Origin: Aeromonas taiwanensis
GTDB taxonomy: Bacteria > Pseudomonadota > Gammaproteobacteria > Enterobacterales > Aeromonadaceae
NCBI RefSeq assembly: GCF_000820165.1
Contig: NZ_CDDD01000059.1
Coordinates: 33,931-97,930, forward strand
Length of the DNA: 64,000 nt
Direction of reading: 5' to 3'
Shown here: positions 1 through 11,747 of the stretch, piece by piece
Layout of the letters: every line of letters begins with the position of its first letter
Numbering within the stretch: the stretch's first letter is position 1
The notes under the pieces: model-generated
What the model saw: only the letters and a program-made list of their open reading frames with translations
What the model was told of the DNA's origin: nothing
Database searches by the model: none
Made by a program: the position numbers and the translations under genes

Positions 1-1688
1 TGCACGTCCAGTTGCCACTCCGCCAGCAGGGCGAGCAGGGAGGCGTGGGTGAAGGGATCCGGCTCCAGCAGCCAGACCCGCTTACCGAGGATGCGATCCA
101 GCGGGAGCGGCTCGCCCTGGGGCAGGGGGGAGACATCCAGCTCCAGGTTGAAGGAGAAGACGGAGCCCTTGCCAAGCTCGGACTCGAACCGTATCTGGCC
201 CCCCATCTGCTGCACCAGCTTCTGGGTGATGACGAGCCCAAGCCCGGTGCCGCCGTAGCGGCGGGAGATGGAGGAGTCGGCCTGGTTGAAGGCCTGGAAC
301 AGCTGGCGCTGCTGCTCCTCGGAGATGCCGATGCCAGTGTCGCGGATGAGGACCCGCAGGCGCACCTTGCTGCCGTTGGGGGCCCCCGTCTGCTCGACGC
401 GCACATCCACGTTGCCGCGCTCGGTGAACTTGATGGCATTGCCGGTGAGGTTGGTGAGCACCTGCTGCAGGCGCATGGGGTCGCCGGTGAGGTAGTCCGG
501 CACGGCGGCATCCACCTGCAGGGAGAGCTCCAGCTGCTTGTCGTGGGCACTGGGGCCGAGCAGGTGCATGGTCTCGTTGAGGGTGTCGCGCAGGCTGAAG
601 GGGATGTGCTCGAGCTGCAGCTTGCCGGCCTCCAGCTTCGAGAAGTCGAGGATGTCGTTGATGATGCCGAGGAGGTTGCGCGCCGACTTCTCTATGGTCT
701 GCATGTAGTCGGTCTGGCTCGGGGTCAGGCTGGTCTTGAGCAGCTGACGGGTGAAGCCGATGACGCCGTTGAGGGGGGTGCGCAGCTCGTGGGACATGTT
801 GGCGAGGAACTCGGACTTGACCCTGGCCGCCTCCTGGGCGCGCTTCTTCGCCATGTCGAGCTCGACGTTCTGGATCTCGATCTGCTCGAGCGTCTCCCGC
901 AGATCCGAGGTTGCCTGATCGATGTTCTGCTGCATCTCTTCGTGGTATTCCGACAACGCCTTGGCCATGGCGTTGATGCCGTTTTTGAGCATGTCCAGCT
1001 CGCCAGTGAGCTGGCCGCTGACCCGGGTGTCGAGTCGCCCCTCCCGGATTCGGTGCACCGCCTGCACCATATCGGTGATGGGCTGGGTCACGCTCTTGAC
1101 CAGACGGAAGCCGAACAGGGCGCTGATGGCCAGCCCGATGAGCACGATGATGACCGCGAAGAAGGCATCCCGGTATTGCAGGACGATGGCCCTGTCCGTG
1201 GCGAGCTGCATGGAGATGTAGCCGATGACCGGCGGTTCCAGGTCGCTCGGCAGGGGGAAGCCGTCCAGGCTGGTCTCGGCCTGGATGGGGGTGCGCAAGA
1301 TGATGTCATCGCCATTGAAGGAGACGCTCGTCAGGGCCGGGATGATGCTGCCGTCGGGCAGGCGCAGCTGGCTGAAATCCCGGTGGTAATTGGAGGTGAC
1401 GAACAGCTGGTTGTCCTGGGTGAAGACGGCGATGGACTTGATGAAGGGCGAGTTCTTGCGATGGGTGAGGCCGATCAGTCGCTTGAGGGACTCGCGGCTG
1501 TGCTGGGTCATGCCGTATTCGCTGGCAATCGCCAGCGGTTCTATGATGTTGATGCCCTGATCGATCAGGTTGTTTTCCAGCTGATGGTAGCGATGGAAGG
1601 TGAAATAGCCGGCGATCAGGCCGCCGATGATCAGGGTCGGCAGAATGGTAAAGGCCAGCACCCGGGCTCTGAGGCCGTACTTGGTCAT
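1..1688 (-). CDS. barA: BarA hybrid sensor histidine kinase (partial, C-terminus off left edge)
   Basis: Membrane tripartite sensor kinase of the BarA/UvrY (GacS/GacA) system, which drives Csr small-RNA expression. About 562 N-terminal residues are visible. They show an N-terminal transmembrane segment starting MTKYGLRAR, a periplasmic sensor region, a second membrane segment, a HAMP-like linker and coiled coil. The HisKA box follows, with the phospho-accepting His in SHELRTPLNG near residue 298, and then the ATPase motifs DTGIGIS near 453 and GTGLGL near 479. The receiver and Hpt domains expected of the family would lie beyond base 1. It is divergent from rlmD, as in other gammaproteobacteria. 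The start at 1688 gives the family N-terminus. Two degenerate copies of this start lie directly upstream. Identity is very likely from domains and context. Confidence 0.93.
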   Translation of the reverse strand, partial: MTKYGLRARVLAFTILPTLIIGGLIAGYFTFHRYHQLENNLIDQGINIIEPLAIASEYGMTQHSRESLKRLIGLTHRKNSPFIKSIAVFTQDNQLFVTSNYHRDFSQLRLPDGSIIPALTSVSFNGDDIILRTPIQAETSLDGFPLPSDLEPPVIGYISMQLATDRAIVLQYRDAFFAVIIVLIGLAISALFGFRLVKSVTQPITDMVQAVHRIREGRLDTRVSGQLTGELDMLKNGINAMAKALSEYHEEMQQNIDQATSDLRETLEQIEIQNVELDMAKKRAQEAARVKSEFLANMSHELRTPLNGVIGFTRQLLKTSLTPSQTDYMQTIEKSARNLLGIINDILDFSKLEAGKLQLEHIPFSLRDTLNETMHLLGPSAHDKQLELSLQVDAAVPDYLTGDPMRLQQVLTNLTGNAIKFTERGNVDVRVEQTGAPNGSKVRLRVLIRDTGIGISEEQQRQLFQAFNQADSSISRRYGGTGLGLVITQKLVQQMGGQIRFESELGKGSVFSFNLELDVSPLPQGEPLPLDRILGKRVWLLEPDPFTHASLLALLAEWQLDV

Positions 1689-1807
1689 GCTGATAAACCG
1701 TTGGCAAGGATGATGAAGGCGGGCGCGCCCATGGCGTGCCGGCAGAAGGAGAGGGCAGGCAGGGCGGTGGAGGTCGCCGCTCGGAATGTCAGGCCATATC
1801 CGGTCAT
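1685..1807 (-). pseudogene. Second echo of the barA 5' end (40-codon ORF)
   Basis: An ATG at 1807 opens a 40-codon ORF whose first 21 residues align without gaps to the BarA N-terminus. About 10 of 21 match (MTxYGL, then R, T, LP, L). At DNA level 18 of the first 27 bases match. Its TGA overlaps the barA ATG as ATGA. I read it as a remnant of a diverged barA start. Whether it is translated and coupled to barA is unknown. Confidence 0.5.
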
Positions 1808-1884
1808 ATCAGTGAGCCACTTCTGGTCAGAATGGGCGATGGGGCGGACGCCGCAGTGCGGGCCCTCAGGCCGTATTTGGTCAT
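1804..1884 (-). pseudogene. First echo of the barA 5' end (26-codon ORF)
   Basis: An ATG at 1884 starts an ORF whose first nine residues, MTKYGLRAR, are identical to BarA. The DNA matches at 23 of 27 bases, with differences at third positions or the block ends. After that the reading diverges and stops in a TGA that overlaps the ATG of the second echo. The pattern is that of a displaced or partly duplicated barA start. Confidence 0.55.
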
Positions 1885-1960
1885 ACGATTATTCTTGTGG
1901 GACAATGGTCTGCCGCAGATTCCACAATCATGACATAGCCACCTATAGGCACCAAGTTTT

Positions 1961-3283
1961 ATGGCCCAGTTTTTCAAGCCCGAAAAGAAATCCACCCAGC
2001 CCCAACGTATTGAATTTACGATAGACAGTCTGGATCACCACTGTGTCGGTGTCGGCCGTCATCAGGGCAAGGCGATCTTCGTCGAAGGGGCGCTTCCCGG
2101 CGAGGCCATCAAGGCCCGCATCATCGATGACAAGAAGCATTATGCCCATGGCGCCCTGCAACAGGTGATGACCCCGGCGGCCAATCGCATCGCCCCCTTC
2201 TGCGGCCACTATCGCGAGTGCGGCGGGTGCAGCGCCCAGCACCTGGGGGAGGCGGATCAGCAGGCGGCCAAGGAGGCCGGGCTGGTCAGCCTGTTCGAGC
2301 GCCTCGGCAATATTCAGGCGCCGGCGCTGGAGCCCGTGCTGAGAGGGGAGTCCCGCGCCTACCGCCGGGTCTGCCGCCTGGCCATCAAGTTTGACAAGAA
2401 CGGCCGCTGCACCCGGGTGGGCTTCCGCCGTCGCCAGTCCAACGATCTGGTGGAGATCGCCGGCTGCCCCGTGCTGGCCGAGCCGCTCTCGGCCCTCATC
2501 GCGCCGCTGCGCGAGTGTCTCAACCGCCTCAAGAGCCAGCGCGAGCTGGGTCATGCTGAACTTATTCAGGCCGAGCAGGGCATCATGATGCTGCTGCGCC
2601 ACACCGGCCGCCCGAACGAGGCGGATCGCGCCCTGTTGATCGCGTTCGCGCAAGAGCAGGGGATCGACCTCTATCTGCAGGCGGCGGACGATCGCATCGA
2701 GCCCCTGCATCAGCAATTTCAACCGAGCTACTCCCTCGATGGCCTGTCTCTTGCATTTGCCCCCGGTGACTTCATCCAGGTCAATGGCCCCATCAACCAG
2801 CGCATGGTCGATCAGGCGCTGGCGTGGCTGGGCGCTACCGGGGATGACAAGGTGCTGGATCTCTTCTGCGGCATCGGCAACTTCACCCTGCCGCTGGCTC
2901 GTCAGGCCCGCGAAGTGGTCGGGGTCGAAGGGGAGCTTGCCATGGTGGAGCGTGCCACGGAGAACGCCAGGCGCAACGGCATCGACAACGCCCGCTTCTA
3001 CAAGGCGGACTTGAGCGGCGACATTGTCGGCATGTCCTGGGCCCGGGAGGGATTTGACCTGGTGCTGCTGGATCCGGCGAGGCCCGGCGCCCTCGAGGTG
3101 ATGAGCCACGTAGTGGCACTTTCGCCCAAACGGGTGGTCTATGTTTCCTGTAACCCGGTCACCCTGGCCCGTGACAGCAAGGTGCTGGTGCAGGGGGGCT
3201 ACCAGCTGACCCGGCTGGGGATGCTGGACATGTTCCCGCACACCGGTCATCTGGAATCCATGGCACTGTTTGAACGGGGTTGA
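1961..3283 (+). CDS. rlmD: 23S rRNA (uracil-1939-C5)-methyltransferase RlmD
   Basis: SAM-dependent methyltransferase that makes m5U1939 in 23S rRNA. The 440 residues fit the family length. The N-terminal ~75 residues form a TRAM-like RNA-binding domain. Iron-sulfur cysteines follow in CGHYRECGGC, with a later Cys in CPVL. The Rossmann methyltransferase carries the SAM motif DLFCGIGNF near residue 300 and the catalytic-Cys motif SCNP near 397. The C-terminus DMFPHTGHLESM is the family signature. The start MAQFFKPEKK matches the usual N-terminus. It is divergent from barA and 250 bp ahead of relA, the order seen in related bacteria. Confidence 0.95.
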   Translation: MAQFFKPEKKSTQPQRIEFTIDSLDHHCVGVGRHQGKAIFVEGALPGEAIKARIIDDKKHYAHGALQQVMTPAANRIAPFCGHYRECGGCSAQHLGEADQQAAKEAGLVSLFERLGNIQAPALEPVLRGESRAYRRVCRLAIKFDKNGRCTRVGFRRRQSNDLVEIAGCPVLAEPLSALIAPLRECLNRLKSQRELGHAELIQAEQGIMMLLRHTGRPNEADRALLIAFAQEQGIDLYLQAADDRIEPLHQQFQPSYSLDGLSLAFAPGDFIQVNGPINQRMVDQALAWLGATGDDKVLDLFCGIGNFTLPLARQAREVVGVEGELAMVERATENARRNGIDNARFYKADLSGDIVGMSWAREGFDLVLLDPARPGALEVMSHVVALSPKRVVYVSCNPVTLARDSKVLVQGGYQLTRLGMLDMFPHTGHLESMALFERG

Positions 3284-3536
3284 ATGGCCCGCCCTTCGGG
3301 AGAAACGACAGAGGCGGTTGCATCGGTTTTTCGATGGTGGCAGTGCTGTCTGAGCAGGAGTGATTAGGGTAATCTAGAGCGTCGAAAATGGATCGGATGT
3401 GGGGGAGAGCCCTGTTGTCTTGCGCGACAGCATGCCTTGAAAACTCTCTTCTGCATCCCCATTTGAGGCAGTCATCAGTTGATGAGGGGAAGGGGAAGCA
3501 TCGGCTTTCGGCCCCACACTTTTAAGGATTGATACC

Positions 3537-5747
3537 ATGGTTGCGGTGCGCGATATTCATTTGAAAGACAATTTCACTCTGGATGAGTGGGTCAGTTCCC
3601 TCTCCTTAAGTGAAAATGACAAGAATCAGCTGCGAACCGTCTACCAGTACTGTCTGACGCTCGGCGACGAGGCCCTCACCAACCGCCTGCTGGTGCGCGG
3701 CGTCGAGATGGTGGGCATCCTGCTGATGCTCAGCATGGATCTCGCTACCCTCAAGGCGGCCATTCTCTACCCCTTCGTCGAAGCGGGCCTCATCAGCCAG
3801 GAGAAGGTGAGCGAGGACTTCGGCGCCAAGATCGCCAAGCTGGTGGAAGGGGTGCTGGAGATGGAGGCCATCCGCTCCCTGCAGACCCTGCACCGCAGCG
3901 AGACCTCCCCGGAGCAGGTGGACAACGTGCGCCGCATGCTGCTCGCCATGGTGGAAGACGTGCGCGCCGTGGTGATCAAGCTGGCGGAGCGGATCGCCTG
4001 CCTGCGGGAGGCGAAGAAGGCGGATGAAGAGACCCGGGTGCTGATGGCCCAGGAGATCACCAACATCTATGCGCCGCTGGCCAACCGCCTCGGTATCGGT
4101 CAGCTCAAGTGGGAGCTCGAGGATCTCGCCTTCCGCTACCTGCACCCGGACACCTACAAGCAGATCGCCAAGCAACTCGACGAGAAACGCCTCGATCGGG
4201 AGCGCTACATCCGCGAGTTCGTGCAAACCCTGCGGGATGCCCTGGCAGAGGCGGGGGTCGAGGCCGAGGTCTACGGCCGGCCGAAACACATCTACAGCAT
4301 CTGGCGCAAGATGCAGAAGAAGCACCTCGAGTTCAACGAGCTGTTCGACGTGCGCGCGGTGCGGGTGATCACCAAGCGGCTGCAGGATTGCTACGCGGCG
4401 CTCGGCATAGTCCACACCCACTTCCACCACATTCCCCGCGAATTTGACGACTATGTCGCCAACCCCAAGCCCAACGGCTACCAGTCCATCCACACCGTCG
4501 TGGTGGGGGAAGAGGGCAAGACGGTGGAGATCCAGATCCGCACCGAGCAGATGCATCAGGATGCGGAGCTCGGCGTCGCTGCCCACTGGCGCTACAAGGA
4601 AGGGGCCCAGGCGGCCACCAAGACCAATACCTTCGAAGACAAGATCGAGTGGCTGCGAAAACTCCTCGCGTGGCAGGAGGATCTCTCTGAGAGCGGCTCC
4701 CTGCTGGACGATCTGCGCAGTCAGGTGTTCGAGGACAGGGTCTATGTGTTCACCCCCAAGGGAGATGTCATCGACCTGCCGGCGGGCGCCACGCCGCTCG
4801 ATTTCGCCTATCACGTGCACAGCATGATCGGCCACCGCTGCATCGGCACCAAGATCGACGGCCGCATCGTGCCCTTCACCTACACGCTGCAGACCGGCGA
4901 CCAGGTGGAGGTGATCACCCAGAAGGAGCCGAACCCGAGCCGCGACTGGATGAACCCCAACGCGGGCTTCCTGCGCTCCAGCCGGGCGCGCGCCAAGGTG
5001 GCGACCTGGTTCCGCAAGCTGGATCGGGACAAGAACATCGCCGCCGGCAAGGAGCTGCTGGAGAAGGAGCTGGACAGGCATAACCTGACCCTCTCCAAGG
5101 TGGACAAAGTGGTGCTGGAGCGCTTCCACGCCGAGGAGCTGGAAGACCTGCTGGCCGGGATCGGCAGCGGCGACATCCGCATCAACCAGCTGCTCAACTA
5201 TCTGGACACCCGTTACAACAAGCCGACCGCCGAGGAAGAGGATCGCCGGCTGCTGGAGAAGCTGGAGCAGAAGGCCAACGTGCCGTTCCGCCCCAAGCCC
5301 AAGGATCACATCGTGGTGGAAGGGGTCGGCAACCTGATGACCCACATCGCTCGCTGCTGCCAGCCCATTCCGGGGGATGCCATCCAGGGCTTCATCACCA
5401 TGGGGCGGGGGGTCTCCATCCACCGGGAGGATTGCGAGCAGCTCAAGGAGCTGTCGCGTCGCAACCCGGAGCGGCTGATTGACGCGGTCTGGGGGGAGAA
5501 CTACTCCGGCGGTTACGGCCTCACCATCCGCATCCTCTCCAACGACAGATCCGGCCTGCTGCGCGACATCACGACAGTGCTCGCCAACGAGAAGATCAAC
5601 GTGATGGGGGTGCGCTCGCGCTCCAACGTGCGCGAGCAGACCGCCGAGATCGACATGGAGCTGGAGATCTACAACATCAACGCCTTCAACCGGGCGTTGG
5701 CCAAGCTCAGCCAGCTCAACGACGTGATCAGCGCCAAGCGCCTCTGA
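3537..5747 (+). CDS. relA: RelA (p)ppGpp synthetase
   Basis: Ribosome-associated stringent-response enzyme that makes (p)ppGpp from ATP and GTP/GDP on amino-acid starvation. The 736 residues match family length. The N-terminal HD-type region lacks the intact HD hydrolase motif (FPxxD-like, here YPFVEAG), as in synthetase-only RelA. The synthetase domain has NGYQSIHT near residue 314. A TGS domain follows near 400-460 (YVFTPKGD, TPLDFAYHVHS). A Cys-rich zinc-finger segment (ARCCQPIPGD) lies near 604, and an ACT domain closes the protein. The start MVAVRDIH agrees with other RelA proteins. A hairpin terminator follows, so mazG probably has its own promoter. Confidence 0.97.
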   Translation: MVAVRDIHLKDNFTLDEWVSSLSLSENDKNQLRTVYQYCLTLGDEALTNRLLVRGVEMVGILLMLSMDLATLKAAILYPFVEAGLISQEKVSEDFGAKIAKLVEGVLEMEAIRSLQTLHRSETSPEQVDNVRRMLLAMVEDVRAVVIKLAERIACLREAKKADEETRVLMAQEITNIYAPLANRLGIGQLKWELEDLAFRYLHPDTYKQIAKQLDEKRLDRERYIREFVQTLRDALAEAGVEAEVYGRPKHIYSIWRKMQKKHLEFNELFDVRAVRVITKRLQDCYAALGIVHTHFHHIPREFDDYVANPKPNGYQSIHTVVVGEEGKTVEIQIRTEQMHQDAELGVAAHWRYKEGAQAATKTNTFEDKIEWLRKLLAWQEDLSESGSLLDDLRSQVFEDRVYVFTPKGDVIDLPAGATPLDFAYHVHSMIGHRCIGTKIDGRIVPFTYTLQTGDQVEVITQKEPNPSRDWMNPNAGFLRSSRARAKVATWFRKLDRDKNIAAGKELLEKELDRHNLTLSKVDKVVLERFHAEELEDLLAGIGSGDIRINQLLNYLDTRYNKPTAEEEDRRLLEKLEQKANVPFRPKPKDHIVVEGVGNLMTHIARCCQPIPGDAIQGFITMGRGVSIHREDCEQLKELSRRNPERLIDAVWGENYSGGYGLTIRILSNDRSGLLRDITTVLANEKINVMGVRSRSNVREQTAEIDMELEIYNINAFNRALAKLSQLNDVISAKRL

Positions 5748-5766
5748 TCTTACCCGACACCGCCCC

Positions 5767-5799
5767 CGTGACCGACCGCCAAGTCGGTCACTGTTTTTC
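5767..5799 (+). terminator. Rho-independent terminator after relA
   Basis: The arms GTGACCGAC and GTCGGTCAC flank a short CGCCAA loop, and the hairpin is followed by TGTTTTT. It lies 20 bases past the relA stop. Confidence 0.8.
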
Positions 5800-5829
5800 C
5801 CCGGTAGCATCAATAAAAGCGAAGATCCC

Positions 5830-5892
5830 ATGTCTCAACGTTACGACCTGCCCCAACTGCTCGACATGAGATTGATCGGCTGCGCGGCTTGA
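5830..5892 (+). pseudogene. 5' remnant of mazG
   Basis: This 20-codon ORF begins MSQRYDLPQLLDM, against [14 protein letters not shown] in the intact mazG 105 bp downstream. About 34 of the first 38 bases are identical. It then loses frame similarity and stops at TGA, 5890-5892. A further 11-codon ATG ORF overlaps that stop. With the 3' remnant at 6764-6808 it brackets the intact gene, which points to replacement of an older mazG copy. Confidence 0.75.
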
Positions 5893-5934
5893 TGTCGCTT
5901 TATCCCCATTTAACGAATCGAAAGTGAGTAGCCC

Positions 5935-6732
5935 ATGTCTCAACGTTACGACCTCTCTCAATTGCTCGACATCATGGCTCGCCTGCGGGATCCGCAAGGG
6001 GGTTGCCCTTGGGATCTCAAGCAGAGCTTCCAGACCATAGTGCCCCACACCCTGGAGGAGGCCTACGAGGTGGCCGATGCCATCGAGACCGAGGACTGGA
6101 ATGGGCTGAAGGGGGAGCTCGGCGATCTGCTGTTCCAGGTGGTCTTCTATGCCCAGCTTGGCAAGGAGCAGGGGCTGTTCGACTTTGCCGACATCGTCGA
6201 TGCGGTGAGCGAGAAGCTGATCCGCCGCCATCCCCATGTCTTCTCCGATGCCGACCTCGGCGACGAGCAGGCGGTCAAGGTGAACTGGGAGGCGGAGAAG
6301 GCCAAGGAGCGGGCGGCGCTCGACAAAGAGAGCGTGCTCGACGACATCCCCCTCTCGCTGCCGGCCCTGACCCGGGCCGCCAAGATCCAGAAGCGCTGCG
6401 CCACCGTCGGTTTCGACTGGAAGACCCTGGGCCCCGTGGTGGACAAGATCCACGAGGAGATCGAGGAGGTGATGGAAGAGGCGCTGATGGTCGACGTGGA
6501 CGAGGCGCGGGTGAGCGACGAGCTCGGCGATCTGCTGTTTGCTACCGTCAACCTGGTGCGCCACCTGGGCAAGGATCCCGAGCAGGTGCTGCGGGGCGCC
6601 AATGCCAAGTTCGAGCGACGTTTTCGTCAGGTTGAGCAGTTTATCGCCGCGGAAGGGCTGAAAATGACCGACTGTACCCTGGAGAAGCTGGATGACGCCT
6701 GGGGTCGGGCCAAGGAAACCGAACAGAGTTGA
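5935..6732 (+). CDS. mazG: Nucleoside triphosphate pyrophosphohydrolase MazG
   Basis: Hydrolyses (d)NTPs to monophosphate and pyrophosphate, and is linked to ppGpp control in E. coli. The 265 residues contain two tandem MazG domains. The first has EEAYEV and [13 protein letters not shown], the second EEIEEVMEE and [12 protein letters not shown]; these carry the acidic metal-binding residues. Its place between relA and pyrG is conserved. The start at 5935 follows a GAGTAG-like ribosome site and gives [14 protein letters not shown]. Both ends of the gene are echoed by flanking fragments, so this copy may have displaced a homologue. Confidence 0.95.
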   Translation: MSQRYDLSQLLDIMARLRDPQGGCPWDLKQSFQTIVPHTLEEAYEVADAIETEDWNGLKGELGDLLFQVVFYAQLGKEQGLFDFADIVDAVSEKLIRRHPHVFSDADLGDEQAVKVNWEAEKAKERAALDKESVLDDIPLSLPALTRAAKIQKRCATVGFDWKTLGPVVDKIHEEIEEVMEEALMVDVDEARVSDELGDLLFATVNLVRHLGKDPEQVLRGANAKFERRFRQVEQFIAAEGLKMTDCTLEKLDDAWGRAKETEQS

Positions 6733-6763
6733 GTGCTGAGAAGGACGGATTGCCCCGAAGACA

Positions 6764-6808
6764 CTGGATGTCATCCGGGACAGGGCCAAAGAAACCGAGC
6801 AAAGTTGA
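6764..6808 (+). pseudogene. 3' remnant of mazG
   Basis: These 45 bases match the last 45 bases of the intact mazG at about 35 positions and end in the same stop. Both would encode a tail ending RAKETEQS. The fragment lies 32 bp after the intact stop and mirrors the 5' remnant at 5830. Confidence 0.75.
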
Positions 6809-6931
6809 TTTGGCGCAAGACGGGGGGGCGGCGAGCCTGATAGATTTTTGTTCATTGTTTGGGAGTGGGGGTTTTGGTATACTGTTTCCCCGTCCTGCTT
6901 CATCCCCGAAGCACCCCTTAAAATTCCCTAA

Positions 6932-9978
<3,047 letters not shown>

Positions 9979-10000
9979 TTTTCGCCTGCTTCCGAGCCTC

Positions 10001-10032
10001 CCAAAGCCCCGCCATCTGGCGGGGCTTTTTCG
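10001..10032 (+). terminator. Terminator after eno
   Basis: AAAGCCCCGCC, a short loop and GGCGGGGCTTTTT form a textbook Rho-independent terminator 25 bp past the eno stop. Confidence 0.9.
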
Positions 10033-10155
10033 TATCCGCCTCCTCCATGAACGAGTCCCGTGTTTTTTATTCCGACCAACCCATCCGGCACACAGGCTTT
10101 CTTTTGTCTTGCCTGCGAATATGGGAAACTAGGCCGCTTGAAGGAGACTCAGTGC

Positions 10156-10473
10156 ATGCGGCTACTCACTCTTATCCTGCTCCTCCTGTTGGGAGGGCTG
10201 CAATATGACTTCTGGCTGGGGAAGAACGGCCTCTCCGACTATCGGGATCTCTCCAATGCCATTGAGCGGCAGCAGCAGGACAACCTGGTGCTCAAGGACC
10301 GCAATAACCTGATCTACCGGGAGATCGACGATTTGACCTCGGGCCTGGAGGCCATCGAGGAGCTGTCGCGCAATGACCTCGGCTACATCAAGCAGGGCGA
10401 GACCTTCTACCGGATCATCCCCAAGGAAAAAGACCAGGCGACCGAGCCTGACGGCGTTCCCTACGATGACTGA
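10156..10473 (+). CDS. ftsB: Cell division protein FtsB
   Basis: Bitopic membrane protein of the FtsQLB divisome subcomplex. The 105 residues have a short cytoplasmic start (MRLLT), one transmembrane helix rich in Leu, then the conserved GLSDY and a periplasmic coiled coil containing ERQQQDN and KDRNN. The start at 10156 follows AAGGAGACTC. The TGA overlaps the ispD start by 8 bp, which indicates coupling, and the ftsB-ispD-ispF order is the usual one. Confidence 0.93.
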   Translation: MRLLTLILLLLLGGLQYDFWLGKNGLSDYRDLSNAIERQQQDNLVLKDRNNLIYREIDDLTSGLEAIEELSRNDLGYIKQGETFYRIIPKEKDQATEPDGVPYDD

Positions 10474-11197
10474 TCACCAGAGCGGACTGACCGCGATAGT
10501 CCCGGCCGCCGGCATCGGCAGCCGCATGGGCGCCAGCTGCCCGAAACAGTATCTGTCGCTGGCAGGGAAGTGCATCCTGGAGCATACCCTGGAGCGCCTG
10601 CTCTCCCATCCGGCCATCGCCCGGGTGATCGTGGCGCTGGCTCCCCACGATGCCTGGTTCGAGACGCTGGCCGTGGCCGCCGACCCGCGCGTGCTGCGGG
10701 TGGAAGGGGGTTGCGAGCGTGCCCATTCGGTGCTCAACGGGCTGCATGTTGCACAAGGGGAGTGGGTACTGGTGCATGACGCCGCCCGTCCCTGTCTGAC
10801 CCACGACGATCTCGACAGGCTCATCGCCACCGCCATGGCGTGCGACGGCGCCATCCTCGGCAGCCGGGTGCGCGACACCATGAAACGTTCCGACGGGGCG
10901 GGCAACATTCTCGCCACCGTGGATCGCGAGCAACTCTGGCATGCCCTGACGCCACAGATGTTCCCCCGCCTTGCGCTCAAACGTGCGTTGGAGGAGGGGC
11001 TGGCCCTGGGGGCGGACATCACCGACGAGGCGTCGGCCATGGAGCGCGCCGGTTTCACCGTCAGGATGGTGGAAGGGCGTGCCGACAACATCAAGGTGAC
11101 CCGGCCGGAAGATCTCTCCCTGGCCGGGCTCTTTTTACAGCAACAGTGTGCGCGCCAGCCGGCGCGACCCGATTCACCCGCAGAGGAGCAGGCATGA
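10466..11197 (+). CDS. ispD: 2-C-methyl-D-erythritol 4-phosphate cytidylyltransferase IspD
   Basis: Third step of the MEP isoprenoid pathway, making CDP-methylerythritol from MEP and CTP. The 243 residues carry the nucleotidyltransferase signature VPAAGIGSRMG at the N-terminus, followed by PKQYLSLAGK. VHDAARPC and a late DDIKVTRPEDL-like segment (NIKVTRPEDL) follow. The start at 10466 lies inside the ftsB end. Its stop overlaps, as ATGA, the ATG of a 26-codon ispF-like remnant rather than ispF itself. Confidence 0.96.
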   Translation: MTDHQSGLTAIVPAAGIGSRMGASCPKQYLSLAGKCILEHTLERLLSHPAIARVIVALAPHDAWFETLAVAADPRVLRVEGGCERAHSVLNGLHVAQGEWVLVHDAARPCLTHDDLDRLIATAMACDGAILGSRVRDTMKRSDGAGNILATVDREQLWHALTPQMFPRLALKRALEEGLALGADITDEASAMERAGFTVRMVEGRADNIKVTRPEDLSLAGLFLQQQCARQPARPDSPAEEQA

Positions 11198-11274
11198 TCC
11201 GCAGTGGCCATGGTCTTGAGGCATACACATTGGACGGGAAAGGTATCCACATGATGAGGGGGCACCGGGCATGA
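11194..11274 (+). pseudogene. 26-codon ispF start echo bridging ispD and ispF
   Basis: The ATG at 11194 overlaps the ispD stop and the TGA at 11272-11274 overlaps the ispF ATG. The peptide begins [11 protein letters not shown] and aligns without gaps over 23 codons to [11 protein letters not shown] of IspF, with about 45 of 69 bases identical. The ispD-ispF ATGA overlap expected in this operon is preserved by the fragment. This suggests that the original ispF began here and that the intact ispF is a later or shifted copy. It may be translated as a coupling peptide. Confidence 0.65.
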
Positions 11275-11747
11275 TGCGAATCGGTCATGGTTTTGACGTA
11301 CACAAGTTTGGCGGAGTCGGTCCCTGCATGCTGGGCGGGGTGGCAGTGCCCTATGAACAGGGGCTGCTGGCCCACTCCGATGGCGACGTGGTGCTGCACG
11401 CAGTGAGCGATGCCCTGCTGGGAGCCATCGGGGCCGGTGACATCGGCCGCCACTTCCCGGATACCGCCGCCGAATTCAAGGGGATCGACAGCCGCATCCT
11501 GCTGCGGGATGTCTTTGCCCGGGTGCAGAAGGCGGGTTATGCCATCGGCAACCTGGATGTGACCATCATCGCCCAGGCCCCCAAGATGGCGCCCCATATC
11601 GCGGCCATGTGCGCCGTGCTGGCCGCCGATCTGCAATGTGATTCGAACCGGGTGAATGTCAAGGCGACCACCACGGAACAACTCGGGTTTACGGGGCGCA
11701 AGGAAGGGATCGCCACCGAAGCCGTCGTCTTACTGGTGAAACAATAA
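11271..11747 (+). CDS. ispF: 2-C-methyl-D-erythritol 2,4-cyclodiphosphate synthase IspF
   Basis: MEP pathway enzyme that cyclises CDP-ME 2-phosphate with release of CMP. The 158 residues are standard. Zn ligands are visible in GHGFDVH (Asp and His) and in [16 protein letters not shown] (second His). The C-terminal [16 protein letters not shown] segment is conserved. It sits behind the 26-codon echo with an ATGA junction. Its last base is shared with the first base of truD. Confidence 0.97.
   Translation: MMRIGHGFDVHKFGGVGPCMLGGVAVPYEQGLLAHSDGDVVLHAVSDALLGAIGAGDIGRHFPDTAAEFKGIDSRILLRDVFARVQKAGYAIGNLDVTIIAQAPKMAPHIAAMCAVLAADLQCDSNRVNVKATTTEQLGFTGRKEGIATEAVVLLVKQ

Noticed and set aside
12..2024. 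Plus-strand open frame of 670 codons at the left edge
   Set aside because: Antisense to barA, whose kinase motifs are clear on the minus strand.
3334..3363. Possible relA start echo (MVAV then diverging)
   Set aside because: Only 12 bases encode the shared MVAV and two of them differ; too short to separate from chance even given the other echoes.
3606..5831. Minus-strand open frame of 741 codons opposite relA
   Set aside because: Antisense shadow of relA with no recognisable domains.
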